64,000 bases of DNA from Caldivirga sp. (GCF_023256255.1 NZ_JAGDXD010000028.1:62001-126000), one strand, 5' to 3'; positions 1-8,692 are shown, numbered from the stretch's first letter. Translations and numbers: made by a program. The notes: generated by a model from the sequence alone, not told the origin.

Positions 1-1
1 T

Positions 2-191
2 ACTGAAGTTGAGAGGGAATATGGGTAATACGCCTCATCCAAGGGCCTAATTCATGGTAATACCTTGCGTAAACTCATGATAAAGAGGGGCTATTCAAGT
101 GCATAGACTAGGCAAGGTGCTTAATGCAGATCCGGCGGAACTCCTAAACCTCCTTTCTGCCTTAACCAATACGAGAACCCTGACCCTCTAA
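2..191 (+). pseudogene. decayed C-terminal gene remnant at the left edge
   Basis: Two overlapping readable segments in different frames cover the left edge. Frame 2 runs from base 2 but meets stops (for example at 26-28). Another frame, 96-191, reads as a plausible helical protein end containing LNADPAELLNLLSALTN before a stop. Together they look like the tail of one gene broken by a stop and a frameshift. The family is not recognised and the rest lies outside the window. An unrelated chance reading is possible. Confidence 0.25.
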
Positions 192-308
192 GATAAGAAG
201 ATCAGGCTCTTACCTATGTTTTAATTTAAATTCTAGTAGTTAACCTATTTAAGAGAATGAGAAACAAACCTGTTTTTATTTTAAAAGTTAAGTATTAGCA
301 TTTTGAGT

Positions 309-2078
309 TTAGGAATTACCCATACTTGGGGTCATGTAAATCGGTAGCGTCTTAGGTGCCTCAAGTACCCATGGTACTGGCTTTATGAAAGTTGTCATCA
401 TTGTCCCATTACTGAAATAGGTCCAGTGGTCTGCGAAGGCGTATTTACCACCAACATATATTGTACCATTAAACATTCCTCCAAGCCAAGTCCAACTAGT
501 CCAGTTTACACCCGGTGCAGTGTAGACGTATGTTAATATGCCCTGTGGTTTACCACTGGCATTAACGAAGGTTATTGTTGGCGTTATTTGTCCATTAACC
601 TCGAAGGCGAAGGTATATATGGGCACATAATCACTTTGATAAGGCGGTGGGATGTCATAGTCCGCCAGAATTACTAAACTGAAGTTATAGGTACTTAGCA
701 TCTTTCCGTTGGCTAACTCAGCATAGGTGCCTGGCTTAACTACGACCCTTATATTACCCACTTGCAATGTGTAACTCTGCCCAGATACTGCATTAACGGT
801 AACTGTTTCACCAGCCACAACCACAAAGGCTGGTGTATTGCCATAATATGGTGCCCCAAAGCCAACCTCAGACATTGTATCGCCCTCTAGCGGAACCAGG
901 GTGAAGTCCATGGTTTCGTTATTTATCTGCCAAGAGGCGGTAGTTGCGTTGTAGATTAAGTATGCCGTGATGTTAACATGCATATCGTAGAGTGCTGGAT
1001 AACCGGATTGACCAGGTGCAACCCAGCCTAGGAATACTGTTTCATTAGCCGTAACGGTGGCTGAGGCTCCACTTGGGTTAAGTGTTATTGATACCATTGG
1101 TGGAATAGCAGTCCCATTCGGAAGCAGATTCTGTGAATAGGTTGCAGCGAATATGAAGTAACTATCCCAATTGTTGAAGAAATTCTCAATATTGCTTAAA
1201 CCCTTGTAAACGCCAGTCTTTAAGCCAGGTGGTAATTGACCGTTAACACTTAATGTAGCTGAAGATGCAAAGTACTGGGCTATTGCATTTGGTGGGAATT
1301 CCGCGGCCATACTGTTGATCTGCCATAGGAAGGCCTCAAGCGCCTCATTAGCCTCCAATGCATGTTGAGATGGATAACCAGCTATTACTGCTGATGGTGG
1401 TAACTCGTTACCAATCCACGTTAATTGCGTTATGAGTGGTGTCTCATTAATTATCTTCACAGTAGCTACCGCAGACGCGTTGAAGACATGGAGATATATT
1501 GGGTCATTAGCTGGCGCAACAAAGTACTGAACCACTGCTGAGACCTGGAATGTATCACCATTAATCTTCTTCACCGTTGGTAACGCTGTAGTATAGAAAT
1601 AGACTGTCTCATACGTGCTGAAGAAGTTTGCTAACCACGTTGAGTTAAAAGTACTGTAGCTATATACACCTGGATAGGGAACACCCATTACTTGTGCAGT
1701 GAAGTTTAGTGATAGGAGTGGTAACACATCAGACGGTGATTCAATAGCTATACCATCTAGGAAGTCTAGGAATACACCTAAGGCGCTATTAGTCTTGTAT
1801 ACTAACATAACGTGGTTATCACTTGACATTGACTGTACAGTCGCCGTAATGGTACTGGTGACTGTACTAGTGGTTGTTGATGTTACGGTGGATGTTGTAG
1901 TAACGGTGGTCGGCATCGTTGTGGTTGTCGTCACAGTTATTGGTGTTGTTGTAGTTACAGTTGTGGGAACCGTAACCGTTACTTTAGTTGGTGTTTTAAC
2001 TGCAAAGTACCCAGCCAACCCGAAACCCACTACCGCTAACACGGTTACTACTATTAAGCCTATGGTTTTAGCATCCAT
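309..2078 (-). CDS. membrane-anchored surface protein with Thr-rich stalk
   Basis: 589 aa, function not recognised. Residues about 6-28 form one hydrophobic segment, best read as an uncleaved signal anchor. Residues about 29-85 are almost entirely Thr, Val, Ser and Pro, the usual look of a glycosylated stalk on archaeal surface proteins. The remaining 500 residues are aromatic- and Asn-rich with many N-x-S/T sites and read as an extracellular beta-rich domain, possibly two related halves. No C-terminal membrane segment or catalytic motif is seen. The gene stands alone and faces away from the CRISPR relic upstream. Surface location is inferred from the architecture. Confidence 0.7.
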   Translation of the reverse strand: MDAKTIGLIVVTVLAVVGFGLAGYFAVKTPTKVTVTVPTTVTTTTPITVTTTTTMPTTVTTTSTVTSTTTSTVTSTITATVQSMSSDNHVMLVYKTNSALGVFLDFLDGIAIESPSDVLPLLSLNFTAQVMGVPYPGVYSYSTFNSTWLANFFSTYETVYFYTTALPTVKKINGDTFQVSAVVQYFVAPANDPIYLHVFNASAVATVKIINETPLITQLTWIGNELPPSAVIAGYPSQHALEANEALEAFLWQINSMAAEFPPNAIAQYFASSATLSVNGQLPPGLKTGVYKGLSNIENFFNNWDSYFIFAATYSQNLLPNGTAIPPMVSITLNPSGASATVTANETVFLGWVAPGQSGYPALYDMHVNITAYLIYNATTASWQINNETMDFTLVPLEGDTMSEVGFGAPYYGNTPAFVVVAGETVTVNAVSGQSYTLQVGNIRVVVKPGTYAELANGKMLSTYNFSLVILADYDIPPPYQSDYVPIYTFAFEVNGQITPTITFVNASGKPQGILTYVYTAPGVNWTSWTWLGGMFNGTIYVGGKYAFADHWTYFSNGTMMTTFIKPVPWVLEAPKTLPIYMTPSMGNS

Positions 2079-2351
2079 AATGCACCATAGTTCATTAAGT
2101 TAATTTAAAGAATTTTCGATTTTTATTACAATTCACTTACAAAATCCTCGCATATTGCATTTAAATTTTAGCCGTTTATGGTGAGATACCCTAGGTGTTA
2201 GCTTTAAGAGAATTAGAGGCAATTAACGAATAGTAACACACAAGGTATTACGGACTGAACATGGCTTACTTAATTCATCAACAACACTGCCAATCAATGA
2301 AACAACCTTGGTCAGGACTAAACCTGGTAGAGTTCCTAAATCTAACTCTTT

Positions 2352-2485
2352 CGTTTTTAGATTCTGCAGCAATGGATACTTACAGTCAATTCATAAGTCC
2401 ACTGCTACTTTTTTAGATTCTGCTTGTTACGCTAGGCATTCTATAATGTCCTTATAAATGCCTTTCAATTCTTTTTTAGATTCTG
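2352..2485 (-). CRISPR. vestigial CRISPR array, about three repeat copies
   Basis: The core TTTTTAGATTCTG (plus-strand orientation) occurs at 2354-2366, 2410-2422 and 2473-2485, spaced 56 and 63 bases apart. The copy at 2462-2483 is the fullest; on the minus strand it reads GAATCT, an A-run, then GAATTGAAAG. That matches the general form of Thermoproteales CRISPR repeats ending in ATTGAAAG. The other two copies keep only the repeat's 5' half. Spacing fits a repeat of about 24 plus spacers of 32-39. No cas genes are in the window. The leader would lie at 2486-2700 if the array is read on the minus strand. Confidence 0.55.
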
Positions 2486-2509
2486 TTGTGGGTTTTTAAG
2501 TTTTGTTTC

Positions 2510-2563
2510 GTGGGTTTATGGTGGGTGCTTCTTCGAAACCGGGACTGGCACCATAAAACCCAC
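2510..2563. ncRNA. strong stem-loop beside the CRISPR relic
   Basis: GTGGGTTTATGGTG (2510-2523) pairs with CACCATAAAACCCAC (2549-2563), a 14-bp stem with one bulge and a 25-base loop. The loop contains CTTCGAA, which is complementary to TTCGAAG at about 2572-2578, so a pseudoknot is possible. The segment is richer in GC than the A-rich DNA beside it. It may be part of a CRISPR leader, a terminator of rtcA, or a small RNA; the sequence does not decide. Confidence 0.4.
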
Positions 2564-2796
2564 ATTACACCTTCGAAGATAAGAAACCCTACCAACAATA
2601 ATAAACAACACCAACAAAAGACAATAAACAATAAGACATGAAGTAAGCAAAATGAGATAATAAATAAAGTAACATTAAGCTAATAACATTAAGCAAGATT
2701 ACTTAATTATTAAACTCATTATACATTCTGGTTTAAGCCCAATGGTAACTGGCTGTAAGTAGAATTTCGTATACCATTGTATGTATATATTATGAT

Positions 2797-3861
2797 TTAA
2801 GGCTTCTTTGATGTGATGATCGGGTTAATGGTTATTTTAACTTTCTTACTATACTTTACGGCTTCTATCCTGGTGTCTAGGAATAATTTAACAATGCTTA
2901 TATTAGTTGATAGGTGTGATGTTAGGTTTGCTACAGTGTACTCTGAGTTGCCTTCCGCTAGGGCTAGGAATGGAACAAGCATGTCACCCATGTGGTCGTC
3001 GAAGGCTGCCCCCGCGTTAATTACCGTTGTAAGTGCCTCTGCAGCTTCCCTACCAACCTCCTCCGCTGGTTTACCACGTTCTCCTAGTGAATCAGCCCCA
3101 ATCCTCTGTCCATTAATGGACTCGGCCCATAGTGTTATTCCGGAGCCAGGGCCTAGGTGAGGGTCTTTACCCTGCTCATAATACTCGAGGCTTATGTTGG
3201 GTTTTAAGCCTAGTTTACTTAAATAATCCTCAGCAGCCTTAGCTTGCCTAACCGCTACGTGGCCTGGCAACCTAACGGCGTGGGATAGGCCCCAGATTCC
3301 CCTTAATTCACCAAGCTCAGTTATGTTGACTGGCTTAAGCCTACTGGCTGGCTTAACAGTGACCTTAACCTTACCACCACCCCTCGGGTAATGGCCTCTC
3401 CTAATTAATTCCACGTTAACCCTCACGCCCATTAAGGATAGGTTATGGGCTAGTACAAAGCGTACGTAGTCTATGGGAGGGGCCTTAGGCACATCTGTGC
3501 CGCCGGTTATGTCAAGGGTGACTTCACTGCAGTTAACTACGGCTAGTACGGGCAGTAGCGTTTGAAGCACTAGGCTTATGCTCCCAGCAGTACCAATATC
3601 AATACTGTAGCTACTGCATTTAACTTTCCCTGGTTCAAATGTTAGGCTTAAAGACCCCTTATAGGCTCCATCAACCTTAGCATCACTGATCTTGGCAGCA
3701 GCCATAACGCTAGCTAGGTGTTGAGGCTGTAATCCTGGATTACTCCTCTTGGCTCTAATGTTAATTATCTTGAAGGGTTTACCGGTAACTATGGATAAGG
3801 CTAATGCAGTCCTCAGTATTTGCCCACCTCCCTCACCCATTGATCCATCTATAGTTATCAT
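2797..3861 (-). CDS. rtcA: RNA 3'-terminal phosphate cyclase
   Basis: Converts an RNA 3'-phosphate to a 2',3'-cyclic phosphate using ATP through an enzyme-AMP intermediate. The N-terminus [12 protein letters not shown], the mid-protein [13 protein letters not shown] and the C-terminal [15 protein letters not shown], which carries the family's active-site His, identify it. I start at the ATG giving MITIDGS (354 aa). The longer reading from 3876 adds five residues, but a TATA-like GTTTATTAAC at 3885-3894 lies about 28 bases before the shorter start, as expected for a leaderless mRNA. Length is normal for the family. It is separate from the SRP54 cluster that follows. Confidence 0.93.
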   Translation of the reverse strand: MITIDGSMGEGGGQILRTALALSIVTGKPFKIINIRAKRSNPGLQPQHLASVMAAAKISDAKVDGAYKGSLSLTFEPGKVKCSSYSIDIGTAGSISLVLQTLLPVLAVVNCSEVTLDITGGTDVPKAPPIDYVRFVLAHNLSLMGVRVNVELIRRGHYPRGGGKVKVTVKPASRLKPVNITELGELRGIWGLSHAVRLPGHVAVRQAKAAEDYLSKLGLKPNISLEYYEQGKDPHLGPGSGITLWAESINGQRIGADSLGERGKPAEEVGREAAEALTTVINAGAAFDDHMGDMLVPFLALAEGNSEYTVANLTSHLSTNISIVKLFLDTRIEAVKYSKKVKITINPIITSKKP

Positions 3862-3884
3862 AATTATAGCATCCACTAGGCTCT

Positions 3885-3894
3885 GTTAATAAAC
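3885..3894 (-). promoter_or_regulatory. TATA box of rtcA
   Basis: GTTTATTAAC on the minus strand, centred about 28 bases before the chosen ATG. It supports the shorter rtcA start. Confidence 0.45.
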
Positions 3895-3981
3895 CCTGAG
3901 CATCATCTGAGCATTAGTCATTATTTAGTATTGGTTTAAGTGAACCTAAGCATATTTAAAGGCTTCTCAATAGTACTGGTA

Positions 3982-4031
3982 GTGATGAGAAGGTTTCCGG
4001 AATGAGGAGTGATTGGTTCACCCCTTACTGA
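3982..4031 (+). ncRNA. candidate C/D-box guide sRNA
   Basis: The boxes appear in canonical order and spacing: C GTGATGA (3982-3988), 13-base guide, D' ATGA (4002-4005), three bases, C' GTGATTG (4009-4015), 12-base guide GTTCACCCCTTA, D CTGA (4028-4031). Total 50 bases is typical of archaeal sRNAs that guide rRNA or tRNA 2'-O-methylation. C and D are perfect; D' and C' each deviate. Its 3' end overlaps the last codons of the convergent SRP54 gene. The target was not determined. Confidence 0.4.
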
Positions 4032-5374
4032 CTCTGATTGATGTTGAACCTCTTGAATAGGCTTCCTAACCTACGTTGACTCTTCTTGAGGCTACTCATC
4101 ATCCTGCTCATCTCATTATAGTACCTCAGTAGTTCCCTAACATCCCTTGGTGTTACTCCGGAGCCCTTGGCAATCCTCCTAATCCTTGATGCGTTGAGTA
4201 TGTTTGGGTTGAGTAACTCCTCCTTGGTCATTGACCTTAATATTGATAGCCATTTCCTCATCCTATCCTGCGCACTCGTTAGTTGATCATCATTCAATTC
4301 CTTTAACTGAGGCATTAACCCCATTGGGAGCATTTGAAGAACCCTACTCAATGGCCCAAGCTTACCCATTGCCTCAAGCTGCTTCATTAGTGTTAGCAGA
4401 GTGAACTTACCTGTCTCAATATCCTCAAGAACCTCTTCCTCCTCCTCCATTGCCCTAACCTTATCCAGTAGTGATTCCACGTCCCCCATGCCCATTAACC
4501 TAGCCACAAACCTCCTTGGGTTGAAGACCTCAATATCCTCAATATCCTCACCATTACCAATGAACTTAATCCTAGCCCCAGTCCTAACAGCGGATACGAG
4601 AGCCCCACCCCCCTTGGCTGTACTGTCAAGCTTAGTTATGAATATTGAATTAACTGGAACATACCTACTGAATGCCTCAGCCTGAGCCCCAACCTGCTTA
4701 CCGTTTGTTGCATCAACCACAAGCATTACTTCATTAGGTTTCACAACATTGTAAATCTCCTTAACCTCACTGAGAAGCTCCTCCTCATTCCTATGCCTAC
4801 CAGCGGTGTCTATTATTATTAACTCAGCCCTACTGGCCATCATCTTGCCTAAGCCAACCTTAGCAATGTTAACCGCATTACCTAGGCTTGGGTCACCGAA
4901 GAACATTGCCTTAACCTTCTCAGCCAATTGCCTCAACTGGTCAAAGGCCCCTGGCCTAATTGTATCAGTCTCAATTAACCCAACCTTAAGCCCCCTCTTA
5001 ATGTAGAAGTTAGCCAACTTACCTGCAGTTGTTGTTTTACCACTACCCTCGGTTCCCACCAGCATTAAGATGTAGGGCTTAGTCTTAATTTCAACATCAG
5101 GCTCCTTATCACCACCCAGTAGGTCAGTGAGCTTCCTGTATAGTAAGTAAACTAAGTAGTCCTTAGCCGTTAACCCTGGGGGAAGCTCCTTAGCCTCCTT
5201 AAACTCCTCCTCAATGCTCTTCGTTAATTCATAAACCAACTTAACGTCCACGTCAGCCCTTATTAAGGCCCTCTGCAAATCCCTCAGTATGCTCCTCAGG
5301 GTTTCCTCATCAATTAAGGTTGAACCCCTAATCCTATTTATTATACCGCCTATTGCATCCATTAAGTCTCTCAT
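4025..5374 (-). CDS. srp54: signal recognition particle GTPase SRP54
   Basis: 449 aa GTPase of the signal recognition particle; it binds signal peptides and 7S RNA and docks with FtsY at the membrane. An N-terminal four-helix N domain (about 1-95) is followed by the G domain with P-loop GTEGSGKTT, DTAGRHRNEEE and TKLDSTAKGG. A C-terminal Met-rich M domain (about 300-435) has MLPMG and GSGVTPRDVRELL. Length is normal. It starts 8 bases after the KaiC-like gene, so the two probably share a transcript. Its partner SRP19 is encoded separately at 29116-29418. Confidence 0.97.
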   Translation of the reverse strand: MRDLMDAIGGIINRIRGSTLIDEETLRSILRDLQRALIRADVDVKLVYELTKSIEEEFKEAKELPPGLTAKDYLVYLLYRKLTDLLGGDKEPDVEIKTKPYILMLVGTEGSGKTTTAGKLANFYIKRGLKVGLIETDTIRPGAFDQLRQLAEKVKAMFFGDPSLGNAVNIAKVGLGKMMASRAELIIIDTAGRHRNEEELLSEVKEIYNVVKPNEVMLVVDATNGKQVGAQAEAFSRYVPVNSIFITKLDSTAKGGGALVSAVRTGARIKFIGNGEDIEDIEVFNPRRFVARLMGMGDVESLLDKVRAMEEEEEVLEDIETGKFTLLTLMKQLEAMGKLGPLSRVLQMLPMGLMPQLKELNDDQLTSAQDRMRKWLSILRSMTKEELLNPNILNASRIRRIAKGSGVTPRDVRELLRYYNEMSRMMSSLKKSQRRLGSLFKRFNINQSQ

Positions 5375-5381
5375 TAATCAA

Positions 5382-6344
5382 TCACTGGGTTGTGTATGGG
5401 TAGTAACTGTACTGGTACATGCTTTGCTGAACATACCTAAGCACATCAGTTAACGTACCCCTTATGATTATTCCCTCCCCTCTTTGAATCTCGTAGACAA
5501 GCTTCATGGGTGATATGGGCATCCACCTCATTTTCCTAATGTACATTACCCTAAGTATCTGGTGCGTGATGGGTTCCTCGAAGAGTTGGAGAATAAGCAC
5601 ACCACCAGCCAAGTACTCCTCAACACCAAACCTACTAACCTTAGTTGCTTCACCAGTGGGTATTTCTGATGTTAAAAGCGTGGTGGTGTCCTTATAGCGC
5701 TTAAGCTGGAAGACCAACTCCCTCAAGTACTCCCTAACCCATAGTAGATCCTGGTGCCCCGTTATTATTAATGGTGCTATGGGATCGACAACAACCCTCT
5801 TAGCCTTATTCTTCTGAATAACGTCAATAATCATCCTAGCCACATCCTTAGGATCAAGTGAAAGGGTGGTGCCCTCCTTAGAGTAGAGTTTAAAGTGGGT
5901 CCTGAAGTCATATATTATAACCCTATTCTGCTTCTCATAGGCATCAAGATCCCAACCTAAGGCCTCGTAGGCACCCCTCTTAACATCCTCACTGGGTTCA
6001 TCAACACTAATGTATATTCCTGACTCCCCAATGTCTGCCCCAGTCTTAAGGAACTTAAGGCTGAATATTGTCTTGCCTAAGCCTGCCTCACCAGCAATTA
6101 AGTAAACCTCACCCCTCTTGAGGCCGCCGTAAAGTAACGCATCTAAGTAGGCTATGCCGGTGGGAGCCTTATTAGCGTACATGCTGTACTGCATTTGGGC
6201 AGTGTAGTATTGGGTTATGTCGAATGGGTAAGTTTGGTTACTGTAATTATTACCACTATAAGTGTTGTAGCCTCCATAGTCATACGCATAGTATGCATAC
6301 TGCGACGAATCTGCAGCAGCATCATTCTCCTTTCTTAAACCCAT
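5382..6344 (-). CDS. KaiC/RadA-type ATPase with Tyr-rich tails
   Basis: 320 aa RecA-superfamily ATPase of the KaiC-like group. Walker A GEAGLGKT lies at about 85-92, after the typical lead-in TGIAYLDALLYGGLKRGE, and a Walker B-like strand VVVDP near 185. Single KaiC domain proteins are common in archaea, mostly of unknown function. The first 58 residues are Tyr/Asn/Gln/Ser-rich (for example YAYYAYDYGGYN) and the end has QYSYYPYTTQ, both outside the ATPase core. A TATA-like GTATAAATATCC (6362-6376) sits about 25 bases upstream, so it probably leads a two-gene unit with SRP54. A role in protein targeting is only suggested by context. Confidence 0.75.
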   Translation of the reverse strand: MGLRKENDAAADSSQYAYYAYDYGGYNTYSGNNYSNQTYPFDITQYYTAQMQYSMYANKAPTGIAYLDALLYGGLKRGEVYLIAGEAGLGKTIFSLKFLKTGADIGESGIYISVDEPSEDVKRGAYEALGWDLDAYEKQNRVIIYDFRTHFKLYSKEGTTLSLDPKDVARMIIDVIQKNKAKRVVVDPIAPLIITGHQDLLWVREYLRELVFQLKRYKDTTTLLTSEIPTGEATKVSRFGVEEYLAGGVLILQLFEEPITHQILRVMYIRKMRWMPISPMKLVYEIQRGEGIIIRGTLTDVLRYVQQSMYQYSYYPYTTQ

Positions 6345-6361
6345 ATGCCCTAAACCCTAGG

Positions 6362-6376
6362 TGGATATTTATACTT
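6362..6376 (-). promoter_or_regulatory. TATA box of the KaiC-like/SRP54 unit
   Basis: Minus-strand AAAGTATAAATATCC is centred about 25 bases before the start codon at 6344, as expected for a leaderless crenarchaeal mRNA. Confidence 0.5.
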
Positions 6377-6439
6377 TTACCTTGAATCCACCATTAACTC
6401 GAATAATTGAATGGCCTAGGCAATGAAGGCTTAGTTTAA

Positions 6440-8005
6440 TCACTGCCTAGGCTCAATCCTAACATCAACCCTGAACCTCCTCTTAATCCTACCTATCCTG
6501 GGCAGGCTCTTAGATAACACTAATCCATAGTACTCCTGCGGAACCTTAATAACTAGGGCATCCTCCCTTGGCTCCACGATCACTTGGTCAAGCGGCACAT
6601 ACTTACCGACAACTTTAAGTAATTGATTCATAGCCCTCTTATTAACCTCCACGCTCCTCCTCCTTAAGGGTACTACGAAAGTCTCCTCACCGAAGACGTA
6701 GACCTCATACTCAGGCTCCTCAGTTATGAAGTCTTTAACAACCACAACTGGTCTAGCTAAGTCCTCCTCCTTCAAACCTGCAGGTATCTTAACAGTCATC
6801 TCCAGTGAGTAAACCTTACTAACAGTCCCCTTATCTATGAAGATCACGGTATCCACTATTGATGGCAACATGCCTAACTCAACCCTACCTATGAACCTTT
6901 GGATTGAATCTATGGGTGAAGTTGCGTGAATAACACCAACCATACCTATCCCAGCTAACCTAAGGTCAACGTAAAGCTGAATATCAGCAGTATCCCTCAT
7001 TTCATCAAATATCGTGTAGTCCGGCCTTGATAAAAGGAGTATGTCGTGAAGCTCCTCGGATGTGGCTAGGTTCTTAGAGAGCTGAGTGACCTGATCCGGT
7101 AGAACCATATCCCTCGGTGACTCAATAGTCTTAACCACCTTATTCTTGGATACGAAAAACTCGGCAAGCGCCTGGGCAAAGGTAGTCTTACCAGCACCTG
7201 GAGCACCCCCAATCAGTATTCCTTCAGCCCCCTTCTCAAGCCTCTCAATAACCTTGGGGTGCAGGTTATACTCCTCAACACGCTTCTTAACCAGGGGCCT
7301 AACGGCCGTTATCTCTATACCATCTGAGACTGGTGGGAACACGGCTACTATCCTAATATCCCTGTATTGAACTATGAGGGAGTGACTCCTCTTAACCTCA
7401 ATAACAGCCCCATTACCGCCACTGTAGGCTGTGGAAATAACCTCCCTCACAAGCCTCTCCAAGTACTCCTTGGAGAGGACCTTATTATCCAGGTAAACCA
7501 ACTCCCAGTTACCTGGGGAACCCCTCTTAGCCATGGGGAGCGTGTTCTCCTTAAGGTGTATTGACATTGTATCAGGGTACCTTTGGAACCACTTCTCAAT
7601 TTCAAGCGCCCCAGTTCCCTTACCAATGTAAATGTACCTAACGCCCATTGCCTCGCAAACCTTCTTAACCATAGCATCACTCGTTATTAACACCGCCCCC
7701 AATTCCCTAGCGGTGCTTAAAACGAGACTCTCCGGGTCCTTTAAATCAGCAGTCCTAGGAGCAATGTCAACGTACTCCACGGTAACCCCCTCAATTTTAG
7801 AAGCCAGGTTGTGTATAGCAGCCACCTCCTCAAGCCCAAGTATGCCTAATGAGGAACCAACCTTAGCATCATCCTCAAAGTACTTAACTACACCAGTGTG
7901 TATAAGTAACCTACCCTTAAGTCCATTACTCTGTAGGTACTCCTTCAGAGACCCATCTAGGAAGACTGACATATCCGGAATATAGATTTCCCCAGCTGCA
8001 AGCAT
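6440..8005 (-). CDS. PIN-domain, PilT/VirB11-type ATPase
   Basis: About 521 aa. N-terminal PIN-like domain (about 8-140) with acidic residues in IPDMSVFLDG and ITSDAM; a central secretion-type ATPase with Walker A GAPGAGKTT (about 268-276) and Walker B-like TIFDEMRDTADI; and a C-terminal KH-like region (about 450-521). This PIN-ATPase-KH architecture is widespread in archaea; a role in RNA handling is assumed but unproven. ATG at 8005 is chosen, with a TTG one codon upstream as alternative. TATA GTTTTTAAGC at 8035-8044 lies about 30 bases upstream. It is separated by 95 bases from the KaiC-like gene. Confidence 0.88.
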   Translation of the reverse strand: MLAAGEIYIPDMSVFLDGSLKEYLQSNGLKGRLLIHTGVVKYFEDDAKVGSSLGILGLEEVAAIHNLASKIEGVTVEYVDIAPRTADLKDPESLVLSTARELGAVLITSDAMVKKVCEAMGVRYIYIGKGTGALEIEKWFQRYPDTMSIHLKENTLPMAKRGSPGNWELVYLDNKVLSKEYLERLVREVISTAYSGGNGAVIEVKRSHSLIVQYRDIRIVAVFPPVSDGIEITAVRPLVKKRVEEYNLHPKVIERLEKGAEGILIGGAPGAGKTTFAQALAEFFVSKNKVVKTIESPRDMVLPDQVTQLSKNLATSEELHDILLLSRPDYTIFDEMRDTADIQLYVDLRLAGIGMVGVIHATSPIDSIQRFIGRVELGMLPSIVDTVIFIDKGTVSKVYSLEMTVKIPAGLKEEDLARPVVVVKDFITEEPEYEVYVFGEETFVVPLRRRSVEVNKRAMNQLLKVVGKYVPLDQVIVEPREDALVIKVPQEYYGLVLSKSLPRIGRIKRRFRVDVRIEPRQ

Positions 8006-8692
8006 CAAGTACCAGTTAATGCAGACGCGCTGAGGCTTAAAAACTTATGAGTCGCATACGCCTCTTCAAAGGATTATTAAATTAACTACCGAACCCTACG
8101 CTTATGTAAAGGACTTACCACCTCAATAATGAAAGCCGCATCACCTCTATAAGGGTCCTCGAAAACTCGCCTTTAAAAGGCTAAGATACGTTATACAGAT
8201 GGATGCATGGTGTTTAAGGTGTGTTCCCTTTGTTAAGATCCCCACGTTAGGAATTATCATAGGCATTATGAGGGGGATAATGCGTATTAATCATTGTATC
8301 ACTCAGTCTTTAGGTCACTCATCATTAACTCAAGGCCTGCGTGGTTACATCACTCAGGTTAGGCAATACTGCATAACCTCTTATAGGGTTTTCCGTTTAC
8401 TTTCCAGTTTAAGATCCTGCATACTTCATTTTTCCTCCTCCTAGCCTGAATTTTACTCCTAATCACAGTGATGGGAAACACTAGCCCCAAGCTTACTTTT
8501 TCATTAGTTTCTCTTGAACTCAACATCCTTATTATTTAATGAACCCTATAGTTAATGGGGCTTACATTCTATTGAGAATTCAGCTTTACTTAAGGCCTCA
8601 CGAAAGCCTAATTAAACTCAATGCAATAGTCCCTAGTGCTGGGTCGGTTTGTTTAAAACCTAGTTTCCCCTCGTCCTCTTAAGGGGGCGTGA
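8006..8692. other. gene-free stretch with a candidate sRNA
   Basis: About 690 bases between divergent genes. It contains the TATA box of the PIN-ATPase gene (8035-8044), a GCCTTTTAAAAGGC-like inverted sequence near 8170, a candidate C/D sRNA (8303-8353, minus) and the promoter region of tmk (TATA-like GTTTAAAA near 8651). The 81-codon frame at 8199-8444 has atypical composition and is not accepted. Confidence 0.5.
8303..8353 (-). ncRNA. candidate C/D-box guide sRNA
   Basis: Read on the minus strand: C GTGATGT (8353-8347), 13-base guide, D' TTGA (8333-8330), four bases, C' ATGATGA (8325-8319), 12-base guide GTGACCTAAAGA, D CTGA (8306-8303). Box order, guide lengths and 51-base total match archaeal C/D sRNAs. 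Only the last base of C and the first of D' deviate. It lies in an otherwise empty intergenic region, which strengthens the call over one inside a gene. The methylation target is not established. Confidence 0.5.

Larger units (their letters stand above)
2104..2796. other. gene-free stretch with CRISPR relic and hairpin
   Basis: About 690 bases without a credible protein gene. It holds degenerate CRISPR-type repeats (2352-2485), a strong stem-loop (2510-2563), and an A-rich plus-strand run (about 2580-2700), which is T-rich read downstream of rtcA and may serve as its 3' untranslated or termination region. Short open frames here use atypical codons and cross the repeats. Confidence 0.6.

Noticed and set aside
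1699-2103. 134-codon plus-strand frame rich in Val and Thr
   Set aside because: It is the antisense shadow of the Thr-rich stalk of the surface protein at 309-2078.
2260-2415. 51-codon plus-strand frame
   Set aside because: It runs across the CRISPR-like repeats; its open length is explained by them and it has no protein likeness.
6414-6452. two GCCTAGGC palindromes near the end of the PIN-ATPase gene
   Set aside because: The second copy is inside the coding end of the gene and short CCTAGG words are frequent in this genome, so there is no evidence of a site.
7447-7680. 77-codon minus-strand frame inside the PIN-ATPase gene
   Set aside because: Alternate-frame shadow of the well-supported ATPase.
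8199-8444. 81-codon plus-strand frame
   Set aside because: Its codon and residue composition is unlike the window's genes, it has no family likeness, and it overlaps the candidate C/D sRNA on the other strand.
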